A DNA stretch of 37,362 bases from Oscillospiraceae bacterium (GCA_022793685.1 JAAWDI010000042.1:1-37362); one strand, 5' to 3'; positions 1-8,315 are shown, counted from the first letter of the stretch. Program-made: numbers and translations. The notes: a model not told the origin generated them from the letters alone.

Positions 1-729
1 GCCGTTGCCGATGACCACCATGGAAAGCTCATTGGTCAGGATAAAGAAGCAGCCGCTGAACAGCAGGTTCATAACCGCCCAGCCGAAAATACGGTGGCCG
101 ATTGGCTCTTTTTCACTGCCGCTTTTGGGCAGGGCTTTGGCACGCGGCGGATTGGGCAGGAAGAGCAGCACGAGGATGGTGGCGACGCCGGAGACAATGT
201 AGGCGGCGAAGCTGAGGCGGGCGTCCACATCGCACAGAAAGCCGCCCAGCGTCTGGAACAGAATGCCGCCCATGCTGGAGGCGGCGGAGGTGATGCTGAG
301 ATAGTGGCGCGCCCGTTCGCCGGGCACCATCAAAAGAATAACGGAACTGGCGACGGGCTGGAAAAGTCCCATGCCAAGGCCGAAGCAGGCCCGGCAGACC
401 AGCACCATGGGAAAACTGCCAAACAGCGCCAGGGGTGCCAGACCGCCAACTGTGGCAATCACCATACCCAGCAGAGCCAACTGTTTATAGGAAAGGTAGC
501 CGTGGTCAGCCAGCCAGCCGGAAAGCAGGGATGCTGGAATCGCAATCAAGCTGGGCAGAGTGTTGATGAGAGCAATGTTGGCAATGTACTGGGGCCAGAC
601 CTCAGCAAAGCGGGCAAGGCCTGGAGAGACCGCGCCCTGAGACATGCCCATGGCGGCCAGTGCAATCAGGCCGATGAGGGCGGTTGCTTTCAGCTTGGTC
701 TGCTGTTTTTGTGTCATTACTTCCGGCAT
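1..729 (-). CDS. MFS transporter, partial (C-terminus beyond window)
   Basis: The minus strand reads open from an ATG at 729 to the window edge (243 codons seen, no stop), so the C-terminal half is missing. The protein begins MPEVMTQKQQTKLK and then alternates hydrophobic helices with short loops. The loop after the second helix reads SGWLADHGYLSYKQL, close to the G-x-L-[AS]-D-[RK]-x-G loop 2-3 signature of major facilitator permeases. A later GLGMGLFQPVASSVILLMVPGERAR resembles the region around MFS helices 4-5, followed by the central hydrophilic loop (NPPRAKALPKSG). An AAAGGAG ribosome site lies 10 nt upstream. It is divergent from the PucR-type regulator at 1211, which may control it. The substrate cannot be read from sequence; drug or small-metabolite efflux is as likely as uptake. 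Confidence 0.85.
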   Translation of the reverse strand, partial: MPEVMTQKQQTKLKATALIGLIALAAMGMSQGAVSPGLARFAEVWPQYIANIALINTLPSLIAIPASLLSGWLADHGYLSYKQLALLGMVIATVGGLAPLALFGSFPMVLVCRACFGLGMGLFQPVASSVILLMVPGERARHYLSITSAASSMGGILFQTLGGFLCDVDARLSFAAYIVSGVATILVLLFLPNPPRAKALPKSGSEKEPIGHRIFGWAVMNLLFSGCFFILTNELSMVVIGNG

Positions 730-745
730 AGTCGGACGTCTCCTT

Positions 746-758
746 TAACGAAGCGTTA
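746..758. promoter_or_regulatory. Candidate operator, TAACG-N3-CGTTA dyad
   Basis: A perfect 5-bp inverted repeat, TAACGAAGCGTTA, lies between the predicted -10 box and the start codon of the MFS gene. Its position would suit a repressor or autoregulator site. Assigning it to the neighbouring PucR-type protein is only a guess from proximity. Confidence 0.3.
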
Positions 759-764
759 CCATAT

Positions 765-793
765 AATCTACCTGCTTCTGTGAGAAATGTCAA
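765..793 (-). promoter_or_regulatory. Predicted sigma-A promoter of the MFS gene
   Basis: On the minus strand there is TTGACA (788-793), a 17-bp spacer and TAGATT (765-770), ending about 35 bp before the start codon. The -35 box is perfect and the -10 box is fair. Confidence 0.5.
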
Positions 794-806
794 GACAGCA
801 ATCGAC

Positions 807-846
807 GCACAAAACCCCGGACTGTTTCCAGCCCGGGGCCTTGTGC
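807..846. other. Strong hairpin in the MFS/PucR intergenic region
   Basis: GCACAA-N2-CCCCGG pairs with CCGGGG-N2-TTGTGC around a loop of about 10 nt. There is no T-run on either side, so it is not a standard intrinsic terminator. A second, weaker inverted repeat (GGTTTTGTA...TTACAAACC, 862-891) follows it. The rest of 894-1120 is AT-rich and shows no gene. Confidence 0.4.
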
Positions 847-1122
847 AGAAGCATAAATAGAGGTTTTGTATGGGGATTTCCCTTACAAACCACAATATAT
901 CACAAAAAGTTGTATCCTGTCATCGTTGAAAAATGAAAGATGAAACAGATAAAACTATCAGAATTTACAAAGCGATTTTCTCCGGCAATGGAGGAAGTCT
1001 CTGCTAAAGGTGTGATTAGAAAATCGAATGACAATTATAAAATTTTACAATATGTGCTTGCAAAAATAAACTAAAAAAGAATAAGATTCAGAAAAATCTC
1101 ACGAAAAACAGGCCGGCTGCTC

Positions 1123-1150
1123 TTGAAAAAGCGGTGCAATATGATATGAT
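1123..1150 (+). promoter_or_regulatory. Predicted sigma-A promoter of the PucR-type regulator
   Basis: TTGAAA (1123-1128), a 16-bp spacer and TATGAT (1145-1150), in an AT-rich stretch 60 bp upstream of the start codon. Confidence 0.5.
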
Positions 1151-1210
1151 AAAAAATATAAAATCACGATAAAAAGTGAAGCATACCAAGGATGGAGGAG
1201 GGAAGCGGAT

Positions 1211-2779
1211 ATGGCGATTGACTTTTCACAAATTGTGGAATGCGCCGGCAGCCGCTGCCGTAAAATCGTCCCGGCGCCGGAACGAAACATTGTAGGATGT
1301 GACGACTTACGGCCGGAGCTCTCACATTTTGCCTCTGACTGTCTGTATTCCGGACCGGTTTCCCGACTGCCGAAGGGACTGGAGCATATATCGGACGGCA
1401 ACTTTATGCTGCTGGCTGATGAGGCTTTGCCCCAGGTCTTGCTGGCGAGCCATAGCTGCAACCTGCTGGTTATGGAGACAAAGGCGGATTATGACGCCTG
1501 TATTGAGAATATCAAACGAGTGTTTGACATTCAGATTCGAGTGAACAATTTTTCCTATGGCATTTTGAATATGTGCCATGAAAACCGCGGCGTGCAGGAG
1601 ATGCTCAATGCCGCCTATCAGGCAATTGGGAACCCTATCATGCTGGTGGACGCCTCCCTGTTTTTGATGAAGCACGCGGGTATGGAAACGGTGCGGAATG
1701 AAGAGCAGATTGACTTTACTTTGACGCATGGCCTATTGCCGGAGGTATATCTCAATACCATCATGGCGGAGGAGGAAAGGCACAGCCATGGCGGTGAGAA
1801 TGAGCTGATTGTCTGGGAGAGCACGTTTTTTCAACACCGTATGGTGGCGGGGCGCATTCTGAAAAACGGCCGTTTAATTGGGTATTTGAAGGTACTTGAA
1901 TATAACCGTCCCATCACTCGGCTGGAGGAGTACTATATCAGCATCCTGTGCAAATTTTTCTCCATTACGCTGGATGAATTTTATGGAGCAGACCCGACCG
2001 GAAACCCCATGGTGGAATCCTTCCTGAATGGTTTGCTGGAGCAGAAAATCACGGACGCAGACGTAATTCAGAGCAGGGCTGAACGCATCGATTTGGAGCT
2101 TTACGACACAAAGTATGTCATAACGGCGGAGTTTGTGGAAAAGTACCGCAATACCGACCGGCTGTACCTGCTCAAGAAGCAGCTCAAAAACCACCTGAAC
2201 CGCTCCACTGTGGTGGTCTATCAGGATACGGTCGTGGCGCTTTATGATGTAAAGAATATGGACGCCCTGTCGCCTGACAGCATAAAAAGTCTGTCCGCGG
2301 TGTTGGAAGCAAATGGGTGCCGGGCGGCGGTAAGTATGCCCTTCCACCGCCTGGGGGACTTTTATAAAAGCTATGTCCAGACCCGCTCCTGTCTGCTGAC
2401 GGCCCAGAAGCTGGGCCGCACGGAAACGGTGGTGCGCTATGAGGACTTCATCGTGGAGCATATGTTCCTTCACTTCAGCGATGTGTTCGACTTGAATGAC
2501 CTTGTCCATCCCAGCGTCAAGCTTCTGCTGCGCCACGACAAAGAAAAGAATACCGATTTTACCGAAACACTTTTCTGCTATGTGCGCCATAAAAACGACA
2601 TCACAGCAGCCGCCAAGGCGCTAAATGTCCATTACAACACTCTGAAATACCGCATTAACCGCATTGTGGAGCTGACAGGAGTGGATTTTGACGACGAGAT
2701 GACCGCATTTCAGCTCATCATCTCAGACAAGATACTCGGCCTGGTTCGCTCGGAGTTAGACGGCGGGGCAGGGGAATGA
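1211..2779 (+). CDS. PucR-family transcriptional regulator (C-terminal HTH_30)
   Basis: A 522-residue protein with ATG start behind GGAGGAGGGAAG. The last 60 or so residues carry the PucR/CdaR-type helix-turn-helix: LFCYVRHKNDITAAAKALNV followed by HYNTLKYRINRIVELTG. The N-terminal 250 residues have no family I can name firmly. The stretch around residues 130-260 (PIMLVDASLFLMKHAG...RLIGYLKVL) looks like a GAF/PAS-type ligand-sensing fold, and the central part (about 280-430) resembles the GGDEF-like middle domain usual in this family. Such proteins normally sense a small metabolite and activate neighbouring catabolic or transport genes. Here the divergent MFS permease is the obvious candidate target. 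The effector is unknown. Confidence 0.85.
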   Translation: MAIDFSQIVECAGSRCRKIVPAPERNIVGCDDLRPELSHFASDCLYSGPVSRLPKGLEHISDGNFMLLADEALPQVLLASHSCNLLVMETKADYDACIENIKRVFDIQIRVNNFSYGILNMCHENRGVQEMLNAAYQAIGNPIMLVDASLFLMKHAGMETVRNEEQIDFTLTHGLLPEVYLNTIMAEEERHSHGGENELIVWESTFFQHRMVAGRILKNGRLIGYLKVLEYNRPITRLEEYYISILCKFFSITLDEFYGADPTGNPMVESFLNGLLEQKITDADVIQSRAERIDLELYDTKYVITAEFVEKYRNTDRLYLLKKQLKNHLNRSTVVVYQDTVVALYDVKNMDALSPDSIKSLSAVLEANGCRAAVSMPFHRLGDFYKSYVQTRSCLLTAQKLGRTETVVRYEDFIVEHMFLHFSDVFDLNDLVHPSVKLLLRHDKEKNTDFTETLFCYVRHKNDITAAAKALNVHYNTLKYRINRIVELTGVDFDDEMTAFQLIISDKILGLVRSELDGGAGE

Positions 2780-2785
2780 CCGCCT

Positions 2786-2814
2786 TTGCAAATGCGGAAA
2801 GGTTATAGTATCAT
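2786..2814 (+). promoter_or_regulatory. Possible promoter of the DtxR-family gene
   Basis: TTGCAA (2786-2791), a 17-bp spacer and TATCAT (2809-2814), just after the upstream regulator gene ends. It would allow separate expression of the downstream metal regulator. Confidence 0.35.
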
Positions 2815-2842
2815 AGAAATAGAAGGGGGAGGGGTGCGCGTT

Positions 2843-3217
2843 TTGAAAATTCAGGAATCGGCTGAGAATTATCTGGAGACCATTCTTGTGCTCCAACAGC
2901 GAAACGGCCAGGTGCGCTCAATCGATATTGTAAATGAATTGGAATTTACCAAGCCCAGTGTCAGCGTTGCAATGAAGCACCTACGGGAAAACGGTTATGT
3001 GGAAATGGACCAGAGCGGCTTCCTCACCTTGACCGATAAGGGCCGCGCTATTGCGGAAACCATTTATGAACGGCACACGCTGCTTTCCCGTTGGCTGGAA
3101 CAGCTTGGGGTCGACCCGGCGGTTGCGGCGGAGGATGCCTGCCGCATTGAGCACGTTATCAGTGCTGAGAGCTTTGCCGCAATCAAGAAACACGCTACCG
3201 ACGGAAAGCAAAAATAA
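2843..3217 (+). CDS. DtxR/MntR-family metal-dependent transcriptional regulator
   Basis: A 124-residue protein. I chose the TTG at 2843 because GGGGGAGGGG lies 8 nt upstream and the product then begins (M)KIQESAENYLETIL, the usual start of this family. An in-frame ATG at 2786 would add 19 residues without family character. The winged helix spans about residues 1-65 (SIDIVNELEFTKPSVSVAMKHL as the recognition region) and the dimerisation/metal domain follows. Aligned to DtxR and MntR by eye, DACRIEHVIS gives Cys, Glu and His ligands as in iron-type DtxR (CxxEH), not the Glu of MntR, and YERH supplies the other His. The first-helix ligand position holds Asn (AENYLE). Iron sensing is therefore more likely than manganese, but this is inferred from motif only. 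There is no C-terminal SH3 domain. A feo locus lies at the far end of the window. Confidence 0.85.
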   Translation: MKIQESAENYLETILVLQQRNGQVRSIDIVNELEFTKPSVSVAMKHLRENGYVEMDQSGFLTLTDKGRAIAETIYERHTLLSRWLEQLGVDPAVAAEDACRIEHVISAESFAAIKKHATDGKQK

Positions 3218-3224
3218 AAATACA

Positions 3225-3264
3225 GAAAGGGCGGCCCGATTGAGGCCGCCCTTTCCATATTTTT
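3225..3264 (+). terminator. Intrinsic terminator after the DtxR-family gene
   Basis: GAAAGGGCGGCC pairs with GGCCGCCCTTTC around a 7-nt loop and is followed by ATATTTTT. It starts 8 bp after the stop codon. Confidence 0.85.
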
Positions 3265-3298
3265 GAGGGGTAGGAGGTATGATAAAAGAAAGGAAGCA

Positions 3299-3324
3299 AA
3301 TCAGTTAGAAAGAACTAACTGATT
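3299..3324. repeat. Perfect 10-bp inverted repeat between convergent genes
   Basis: AATCAGTTAG and CTAACTGATT are separated by AAAGAA. On the minus strand the stem is followed by a broken T-rich stretch (TGCTTCCTTTCTTTT), so it may be a weak terminator for the signalling operon. The TTAG...CTAA half-sites also resemble DtxR-family operators, and such a regulator gene ends 82 bp away. It has no obvious promoter to control in this position. Confidence 0.5.
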
Positions 3325-3367
3325 GTAAAATAACACATCTCTCTGCTGCTGTCAACAGGAAAAATAA

Positions 3368-3730
3368 TCATGCCTCCAATGCGGACTGAAAAGCGCAAAT
3401 GGCTTCTGTAACACACCGGTAGTCGTCCCCGACTTGCTTGGCAAGAGCAGGGGCTTCCGGCATCCACTCGTGCCGCAGGGCGTCGGAAAGGGCACTGCTG
3501 GACGCCAATAATGCGGTGAACCCGAGATTTTGGCAGACGCCCTTGATGGTGTGGGCGGCACGGAACGCCTCTTCGCGGTTTTGGGCGGCCATTGCAACAC
3601 AGAGCGTTTCATAGCTGGCGTCGTCCAGAAACTTGAGGACGAATTTCTGAATCATCCGCTCGCTGCGCAGACGGCCCAGCACATCGTCGTAATTGCCGCC
3701 GAACGCGGCATAACAGTCCCGAAGCGTCAT
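3368..3730 (-). CDS. Hpt (histidine phosphotransfer) domain protein
   Basis: A 120-residue protein that is almost entirely one Hpt four-helix bundle. The phosphoacceptor motif is AAHTIKGVCQNLGF, with the histidine near residue 60. It begins MTLRDCYAAFGGNYDDVLGRL, the usual Hpt opening. It overlaps the upstream REC-HD-GYP-GGDEF gene by 4 bp (ATGA), so the two are co-translated. Hpt proteins pass phosphate between receiver domains and kinases. The receiver at the N-terminus of its neighbour is the natural partner. No hybrid kinase is encoded nearby, so the phosphate source must be elsewhere. Confidence 0.9.
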   Translation of the reverse strand: MTLRDCYAAFGGNYDDVLGRLRSERMIQKFVLKFLDDASYETLCVAMAAQNREEAFRAAHTIKGVCQNLGFTALLASSSALSDALRHEWMPEAPALAKQVGDDYRCVTEAICAFQSALEA

Positions 3731-5853
3731 AGCTCCTTGCCTCCTTCCTGGGGGTGGCCGCTGTCTGAATCTGCGGCGTCAGCTCCAATGGGCGAAAGTG
3801 CGGTGAGTACGCCCTGCATAGATGGGTCATAGAAACAGAACTGCCCGCGGGTGCCTCGTTTGACCGTGTAGAGCGCGTTGTCCGCCGCCCGAAACAGGTC
3901 GTCATAGTGGAAGCCGACGGTTTCCGTACTGGCAACGCCCATGTTGATAGAAATGGGAAAGCCTTCAAATGTAACGGAAAGGGAGGCGAAGATGCGCTTT
4001 ACGATACGTTCCAGGCCCTTCTTGTACTCCAAGAAGATGAGGAACTCATCGCCGCCCGCCCGGGCCACAATATCGCCGCTTCGAATATTCTGCCGGAGAA
4101 GACGGGCTACATGGGTGAGTACCCGGTCTCCGAACATATGGCCAAAGCCGTCGTTGGCCTCCTTGAAGAGGTCTAAATCAAAGATGGCCAGAGCGAACTT
4201 CCCGTCGGGGCGTTCTGCGAGCCGGTTTTGAATGCGCTCTTTGGCGGCTGCGTGGAATAAAAGTCCGGTCAGTGCATCGGTAGATGCGCGCCTTTGCAGC
4301 TCTGCCAGGTGCGTGTGGGAATCGTGAATATCCATGGCCTTTCCAATGGCGCCGGTGTAACGGGGCGGGTCGTCGTCGCCGGACCAAACGGCGCGGGATA
4401 TGATGCGGAACCAGCGGTGTTCACCGTTTAAGTTTAATTGGCAATCATAGGTTACCACGGGCTGGCCGGGGGAGGTGCTCCGCAAAGCGTCAGACAACGC
4501 GGCAATGTGCTGGGGAGCCATCAGGACGGTCAGCCGCTTGTCGTGGAGCGGGTCCATAATAAGCTCAGGAAAGCCGAGCTTATTGGCGCCGTAAGTGGAC
4601 AGGGTGAGCAGGGGAGGCGAGACCGTAAATTCAAATTGCAATTCTTCCGTCAGCGCGGCAAAGAAATTGTATTTCATGCGTTCGTGCTCCAAAAGCTGGA
4701 GGGTGCGTTTGGAAGCGCCGGGTTGCTCGCGCTTGAGCATTTCTTCCGCTACCCGCTGAAGCTCCGGATGCGGCTCCTGAGCCGGGGCAGTTCGCTCCAG
4801 CTCTGTACGCAAGCGGGGCGCAAGCTCGCGGAGGCACTCCATCAGCAGGGGGTTGAACGTTCCGCATTGCCCCTCCAAAATCATCTGGACAGCCGCCTCG
4901 TGGGGAACCGCTTTCTTATAAACGCGGTCGCTGGTCAGCGCGTCGTACACATCGGCAACGGCCACCGTCTGGGCGGAGATGGGAATATCGTCGCCTTTCA
5001 GGCCGTCGGGATAACCGCAGCCGTCATAACGCTCATGGTGCCACCGGCAAATCTCGTAGGCCCGCTTGAGCAGAGGTTCGTCCTGATAAAAGGGGAGCTT
5101 CTCCAGTATTTCAGCGCCCATAAGGGCATGGCCCTGCATAATGGAAAACTCTTCGTCGGTAAGCCTGCCCGGTTTGTTCAGTACCTCTGACGGGATTGCG
5201 ATTTTACCGATGTCATGGAGCGCGGAGGCGGTGGCGATGACAGAAATGTCGGATGGAGAGAAATTGTACTTGTCGTCCTTTTGCGACAGCCGTTCCAACA
5301 GCCGCTCCGTCAGCGTATGGACATGGCGGACGTGCAGGCCGCTCTCTCCGTTGTGGAACTCCACGATATGACTGAGTATTTCAATCATCATGGTGTTCTG
5401 CCGCTCTTTTTCGTGAATTTGCTCCGCCACCAGCTCCAGCAGCTTTTTCTGCTTGGCGTACAGCAGAATGGTATTGACCACCCGGTGGTGAACAATCAGC
5501 GCGTCGAAGGGACGGCGGATAAAATCGGCGGCGCCAAGCTGGTATGCTTGCTCTACATGAGACGCCGCATTTTCGGCAGAGATGATGACCACGGGCAATT
5601 CTTTAATCCAGCCATTCCGGTTCATCGCTTCCAGCACGCCGAAGCCGTCCATTTCCGGCATGACGATGTCCAGCAGAACCAACGACAACTCGGAGATGTG
5701 GGCCTGAATGGCAGCCAGAGCTTGCACACCGTTTTCCGCTTCGATGATGTCATACTCATCCTCCAGCATATCGGTCAGGATGGAGCGGTTCATCTCAGAG
5801 TCGTCCGCGATAAGGATTTTATGGCTGTGACGGGAATGGTGTACGGATTTCAT
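3727..5853 (-). CDS. Response regulator with HD-GYP and GGDEF domains
   Basis: A 708-residue cytoplasmic protein. A receiver domain (about 10-135) has D17/D18, the phosphoacceptor D62 in LDIVMPEMDG, and a PF pair in RRPFD. An HD-GYP domain (about 150-350) has HDIGK (H213, D214), HHERYDGCGYPDGL and VADVYDALTSDR. A PAS-like segment (about 395-515) follows. A GGDEF domain (about 520-695) has intact GGDEF at 600-604 and an RSGD (RxxD) inhibitory site at 591-594, five residues upstream as expected. The protein therefore has the residues both to make c-di-GMP from GTP and to hydrolyse it, with product inhibition on the synthase. It lies 35 bp after the BTAD regulator and overlaps the Hpt gene. Which activity dominates, and whether phosphorylation switches it, cannot be read from sequence. 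Confidence 0.93.
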   Translation of the reverse strand: MKSVHHSRHSHKILIADDSEMNRSILTDMLEDEYDIIEAENGVQALAAIQAHISELSLVLLDIVMPEMDGFGVLEAMNRNGWIKELPVVIISAENAASHVEQAYQLGAADFIRRPFDALIVHHRVVNTILLYAKQKKLLELVAEQIHEKERQNTMMIEILSHIVEFHNGESGLHVRHVHTLTERLLERLSQKDDKYNFSPSDISVIATASALHDIGKIAIPSEVLNKPGRLTDEEFSIMQGHALMGAEILEKLPFYQDEPLLKRAYEICRWHHERYDGCGYPDGLKGDDIPISAQTVAVADVYDALTSDRVYKKAVPHEAAVQMILEGQCGTFNPLLMECLRELAPRLRTELERTAPAQEPHPELQRVAEEMLKREQPGASKRTLQLLEHERMKYNFFAALTEELQFEFTVSPPLLTLSTYGANKLGFPELIMDPLHDKRLTVLMAPQHIAALSDALRSTSPGQPVVTYDCQLNLNGEHRWFRIISRAVWSGDDDPPRYTGAIGKAMDIHDSHTHLAELQRRASTDALTGLLFHAAAKERIQNRLAERPDGKFALAIFDLDLFKEANDGFGHMFGDRVLTHVARLLRQNIRSGDIVARAGGDEFLIFLEYKKGLERIVKRIFASLSVTFEGFPISINMGVASTETVGFHYDDLFRAADNALYTVKRGTRGQFCFYDPSMQGVLTALSPIGADAADSDSGHPQEGGKEL

Positions 5854-5888
5854 AGAGACTCACTTCCTCGTGTGGTAGTGGGTACGGC

Positions 5889-7088
5889 TCAATTCGGCTC
5901 CAACGGGTGAACGGAGGCGTGGAGCTTTGCGGGGGAGTGGGGGTATTGCCGCGTAAAGGTCTTTGTGATGCGGGTACAGACCATGCGGCTGTTCTCATAG
6001 TTGGCCTGAGGGAGCAGAATGATAAACTGGGAGACGCTGCACCGTGCCATCACATCGCCCCGGCGCAGGTGAGTGCGGATGAGGTCCTGCAAATTGCCGA
6101 CCACCCGGTCAAGGCTGCGCTGCTGCAAGTCCTTGCCCTCGCCGTTGGTGATGGAGATGAGCGCAAGGTGGGCCACATCGCCGCTGCGGGCCAGCGCGCG
6201 GGCAACTGCATGGTAAATGGACTTGAAAACGTCATAGTCGCAGAGGAGGGCGCCGCTTGGCGTGCCTGCCGGTTCCCGAAGCTGCTCCAGAATGACGCCG
6301 GGGGAGACAAGCCGGTCGTTGACTGAGCGAATGGCTTGACGGTACAGGGCAAGGGCCTGGTCGGAGGGCATAACGCTGAAATGGGAGAGGAACAGCTCGC
6401 TCATTTCGTCATAGACGGCCACCGCGGCGCGCTGCTCGCCAAGCTGGAGCAGGGCGGTCATGAGATAGCGGTAAAATTCCTCCAGATAAGGCTCGTGCGC
6501 CAGAACGCTGCGGCACAGCTCGGCCACCTCCTGCCAGCACTTATGCTCCTGCAAAAGCCGCAGGGCGTCAAGCGCAGCCTGAACGTACAGGCTGTGAAAA
6601 TGGGCGGACAGGGGGACGACCCAAGGTTCGGAGGATAGTCGGCAGAGGAAATCGCCGTGGTAAAGGGCGAGGGCGTTCAGCAGGCGGTCAAGGCGGACGG
6701 TGTCGCTGCCCGCAGCGGCGGCCTCCTGACAGAGCCGGTCAAACTCCTCCACATCCAGCATGACGGGCAGGTCGGGGTTCCAGGAATAGCCGCCGTCCCG
6801 CCGGACAATGAAATCGAGGTCGCCGAATTCATCCAGCGCGTCAAGGCTGGAACGCACCCGGTGCAGGGAGGTCTTGAGGGCGTTGACAGGGTTTGAGGTA
6901 TGTTCCTCGTCGCCCCAGAGCAGGTCAATCAGCTCATGGGGCGTGACGGCACGGGTGCGGTTATAAATAAAATAGGCCAGCAGCAACCAGATTTTTCGGG
7001 AACGGTTGGAGCTGTCGCAAATCTGCGCAGAGCCGTTTCGGATGGAAAAGTCCCCTAACATTTGAATTTGCAGCGGTTCGGTTGACAA
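5889..7088 (-). CDS. Winged-helix/BTAD (SARP-like) regulator with degenerate GGDEF domain
   Basis: A 399-residue protein. The TTG start at 7088 is set by AGGAGG 7 nt upstream, with MSTEPLQIQMLGDFSI as the typical SARP opening. An OmpR-like winged helix covers about 6-105 (RSRKIWLLLAYFIYN...TPHELIDLLWG). The BTAD domain covers about 112-258, a TPR-like helical region. The C-terminal 120 residues align by eye with the GGDEF domain of the next gene: LRRGDVMARCSVSQFIILL matches its IRSGDIVARAGGDEFLIFL. The catalytic GGDEF has become SVSQF (351-355), so cyclase activity is not expected. The RxxD inhibitory-site motif (R342, D345) is kept at the exact spacing, which suggests c-di-GMP binding. First gene of a three-gene operon. 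Confidence 0.88.
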   Translation of the reverse strand: MSTEPLQIQMLGDFSIRNGSAQICDSSNRSRKIWLLLAYFIYNRTRAVTPHELIDLLWGDEEHTSNPVNALKTSLHRVRSSLDALDEFGDLDFIVRRDGGYSWNPDLPVMLDVEEFDRLCQEAAAAGSDTVRLDRLLNALALYHGDFLCRLSSEPWVVPLSAHFHSLYVQAALDALRLLQEHKCWQEVAELCRSVLAHEPYLEEFYRYLMTALLQLGEQRAAVAVYDEMSELFLSHFSVMPSDQALALYRQAIRSVNDRLVSPGVILEQLREPAGTPSGALLCDYDVFKSIYHAVARALARSGDVAHLALISITNGEGKDLQQRSLDRVVGNLQDLIRTHLRRGDVMARCSVSQFIILLPQANYENSRMVCTRITKTFTRQYPHSPAKLHASVHPLEPN

Positions 7089-7261
7089 GGGAGCACCTCC
7101 TCAGAATCCAACAGAAATATGTTGAAAAACAGATGGCAATGTCAAAATGACAGAAATCATGAAGGTTGACAAAGCTATTTTAGCAAAGCTGGGTGATATT
7201 TCTATGGAAGTTACGCAAAAAAACAAAAAATGAAACGACTTTAGAAAAAGTACTTCCTTTT

Positions 7262-7290
7262 TTGAGGAGAGTTTGCTACACTGTTATAAA
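7262..7290 (+). promoter_or_regulatory. Predicted promoter of the transglutaminase-like lipoprotein
   Basis: TTGAGG (7262-7267), a 17-bp spacer and TATAAA (7285-7290), 38 bp before the start codon. The 240-bp divergent region also contains a TTGACA on the minus strand with only a weak -10 for the BTAD regulator. No gene lies in this gap. Confidence 0.45.
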
Positions 7291-7328
7291 AGAAAGACCG
7301 TTAGGGATGCAAGGGGGGAGGCTTATCT

Positions 7329-8315
7329 ATGTTCAAAAGGGTGCTTTCGCTTGCCTTGGTTGCGGCGTTTTTGCTGGCATTGTTAAGCGGCTGCGGACGC
7401 AATACGGCAGACGCAGGCGGCAGCGGGCTGTTTTTGAATCCGGTTCCGGTGGAGGAAGTGGAGCTGGACGGCGAAGCGGTCGCGCTGGCGGCGTCCCCCG
7501 CCGCGGTCGGTACTTTTTTGACGCCGGACGCCTCCGGCCGTTTGACGGCGCAAAATGCCAAGGCGGTCATAGACTATTCCAACACCGGCGACGGGTATGT
7601 GATGGTGCGCTACACAGCCGCTACGCAGAAAAGACTGAAGGTGATTGTGCAAGGCCCCACTGAGGTCAAGTACCAGTATAATGTGAACTGGGACGAATGG
7701 ACGGTATTTCCCCTCTCCGACGGAAATGGGCAATATGAGGTGACGGTGTATGAGAATACGACCGGCTCCAAGTATGCAGCCGTGCTGTCAAAGCGCTTTT
7801 CGGTGGCGCTGGAGGACGAGTTCGCGCCGTTTTTGCGGCCCAACCAATATGTGAATTATACGGATGCAGCGGCTACTGTGGCCAAGGCGCAGGAATTGAC
7901 AAGTGGGAAATCAGCCCCGCTGGAGAAGGTGGCGGCGGTCTATGAATATGTTGTGAGCCACTTGACCTACGACAGGCAGAAGGCCAAAAGTGTTCAGAGC
8001 GGCTACCTGCCTGATTTGGACGCCGTGCTGCAAGCGGGGACAGGCATCTGCTTTGACTATGCGGCGCTGATGGCCGCCATGCTTCGCTGTCAGGGAGTGC
8101 CCTGCAAGCTGGTGGTGGGATATGCAGGAACCGCTTACCACGCATGGATTAGCGTCTGGACGGAGGAAGCGGGCTGGATAGAGGGTGTCGTCTATTTTGA
8201 CGGGGCGGCTTGGCAGCGGATGGACCCCACGTTCGCTTCCTCCGGAAACAGCAGCGCCGCCATTATGGAGTACATCGGAGACGGCAGCAATTACACGGCA
8301 AAATATATCTATTGA
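7329..8315 (+). CDS. Transglutaminase-like domain lipoprotein
   Basis: A 328-residue protein with a lipoprotein signal peptide (KRVLSLALVAAFLLALLSGC, lipid Cys at 22), so it is probably anchored on the outer face of the membrane. The N-terminal 170 residues look like beta-rich material of no named family. The C-terminal part is a transglutaminase-like cysteine-protease fold with the expected triad: C241 in GTGICFDYAALMAAMLR, H271 in YHAWISVW and D299 in RMDPTFAS. Proteins of this kind in Firmicutes are usually of unknown substrate; peptide hydrolysis or cross-linking of cell-envelope proteins is plausible. The ATG is preceded by GGGGGGAGG. A small gene of unknown function follows 60 bp downstream. 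Confidence 0.88.
   Translation: MFKRVLSLALVAAFLLALLSGCGRNTADAGGSGLFLNPVPVEEVELDGEAVALAASPAAVGTFLTPDASGRLTAQNAKAVIDYSNTGDGYVMVRYTAATQKRLKVIVQGPTEVKYQYNVNWDEWTVFPLSDGNGQYEVTVYENTTGSKYAAVLSKRFSVALEDEFAPFLRPNQYVNYTDAAATVAKAQELTSGKSAPLEKVAAVYEYVVSHLTYDRQKAKSVQSGYLPDLDAVLQAGTGICFDYAALMAAMLRCQGVPCKLVVGYAGTAYHAWISVWTEEAGWIEGVVYFDGAAWQRMDPTFASSGNSSAAIMEYIGDGSNYTAKYIY

Noticed and set aside
94-783. Long plus-strand ORF of 229 codons opposite the MFS gene
   Set aside because: It is the antisense shadow of a clearly coding minus-strand permease; its translation has no family character.
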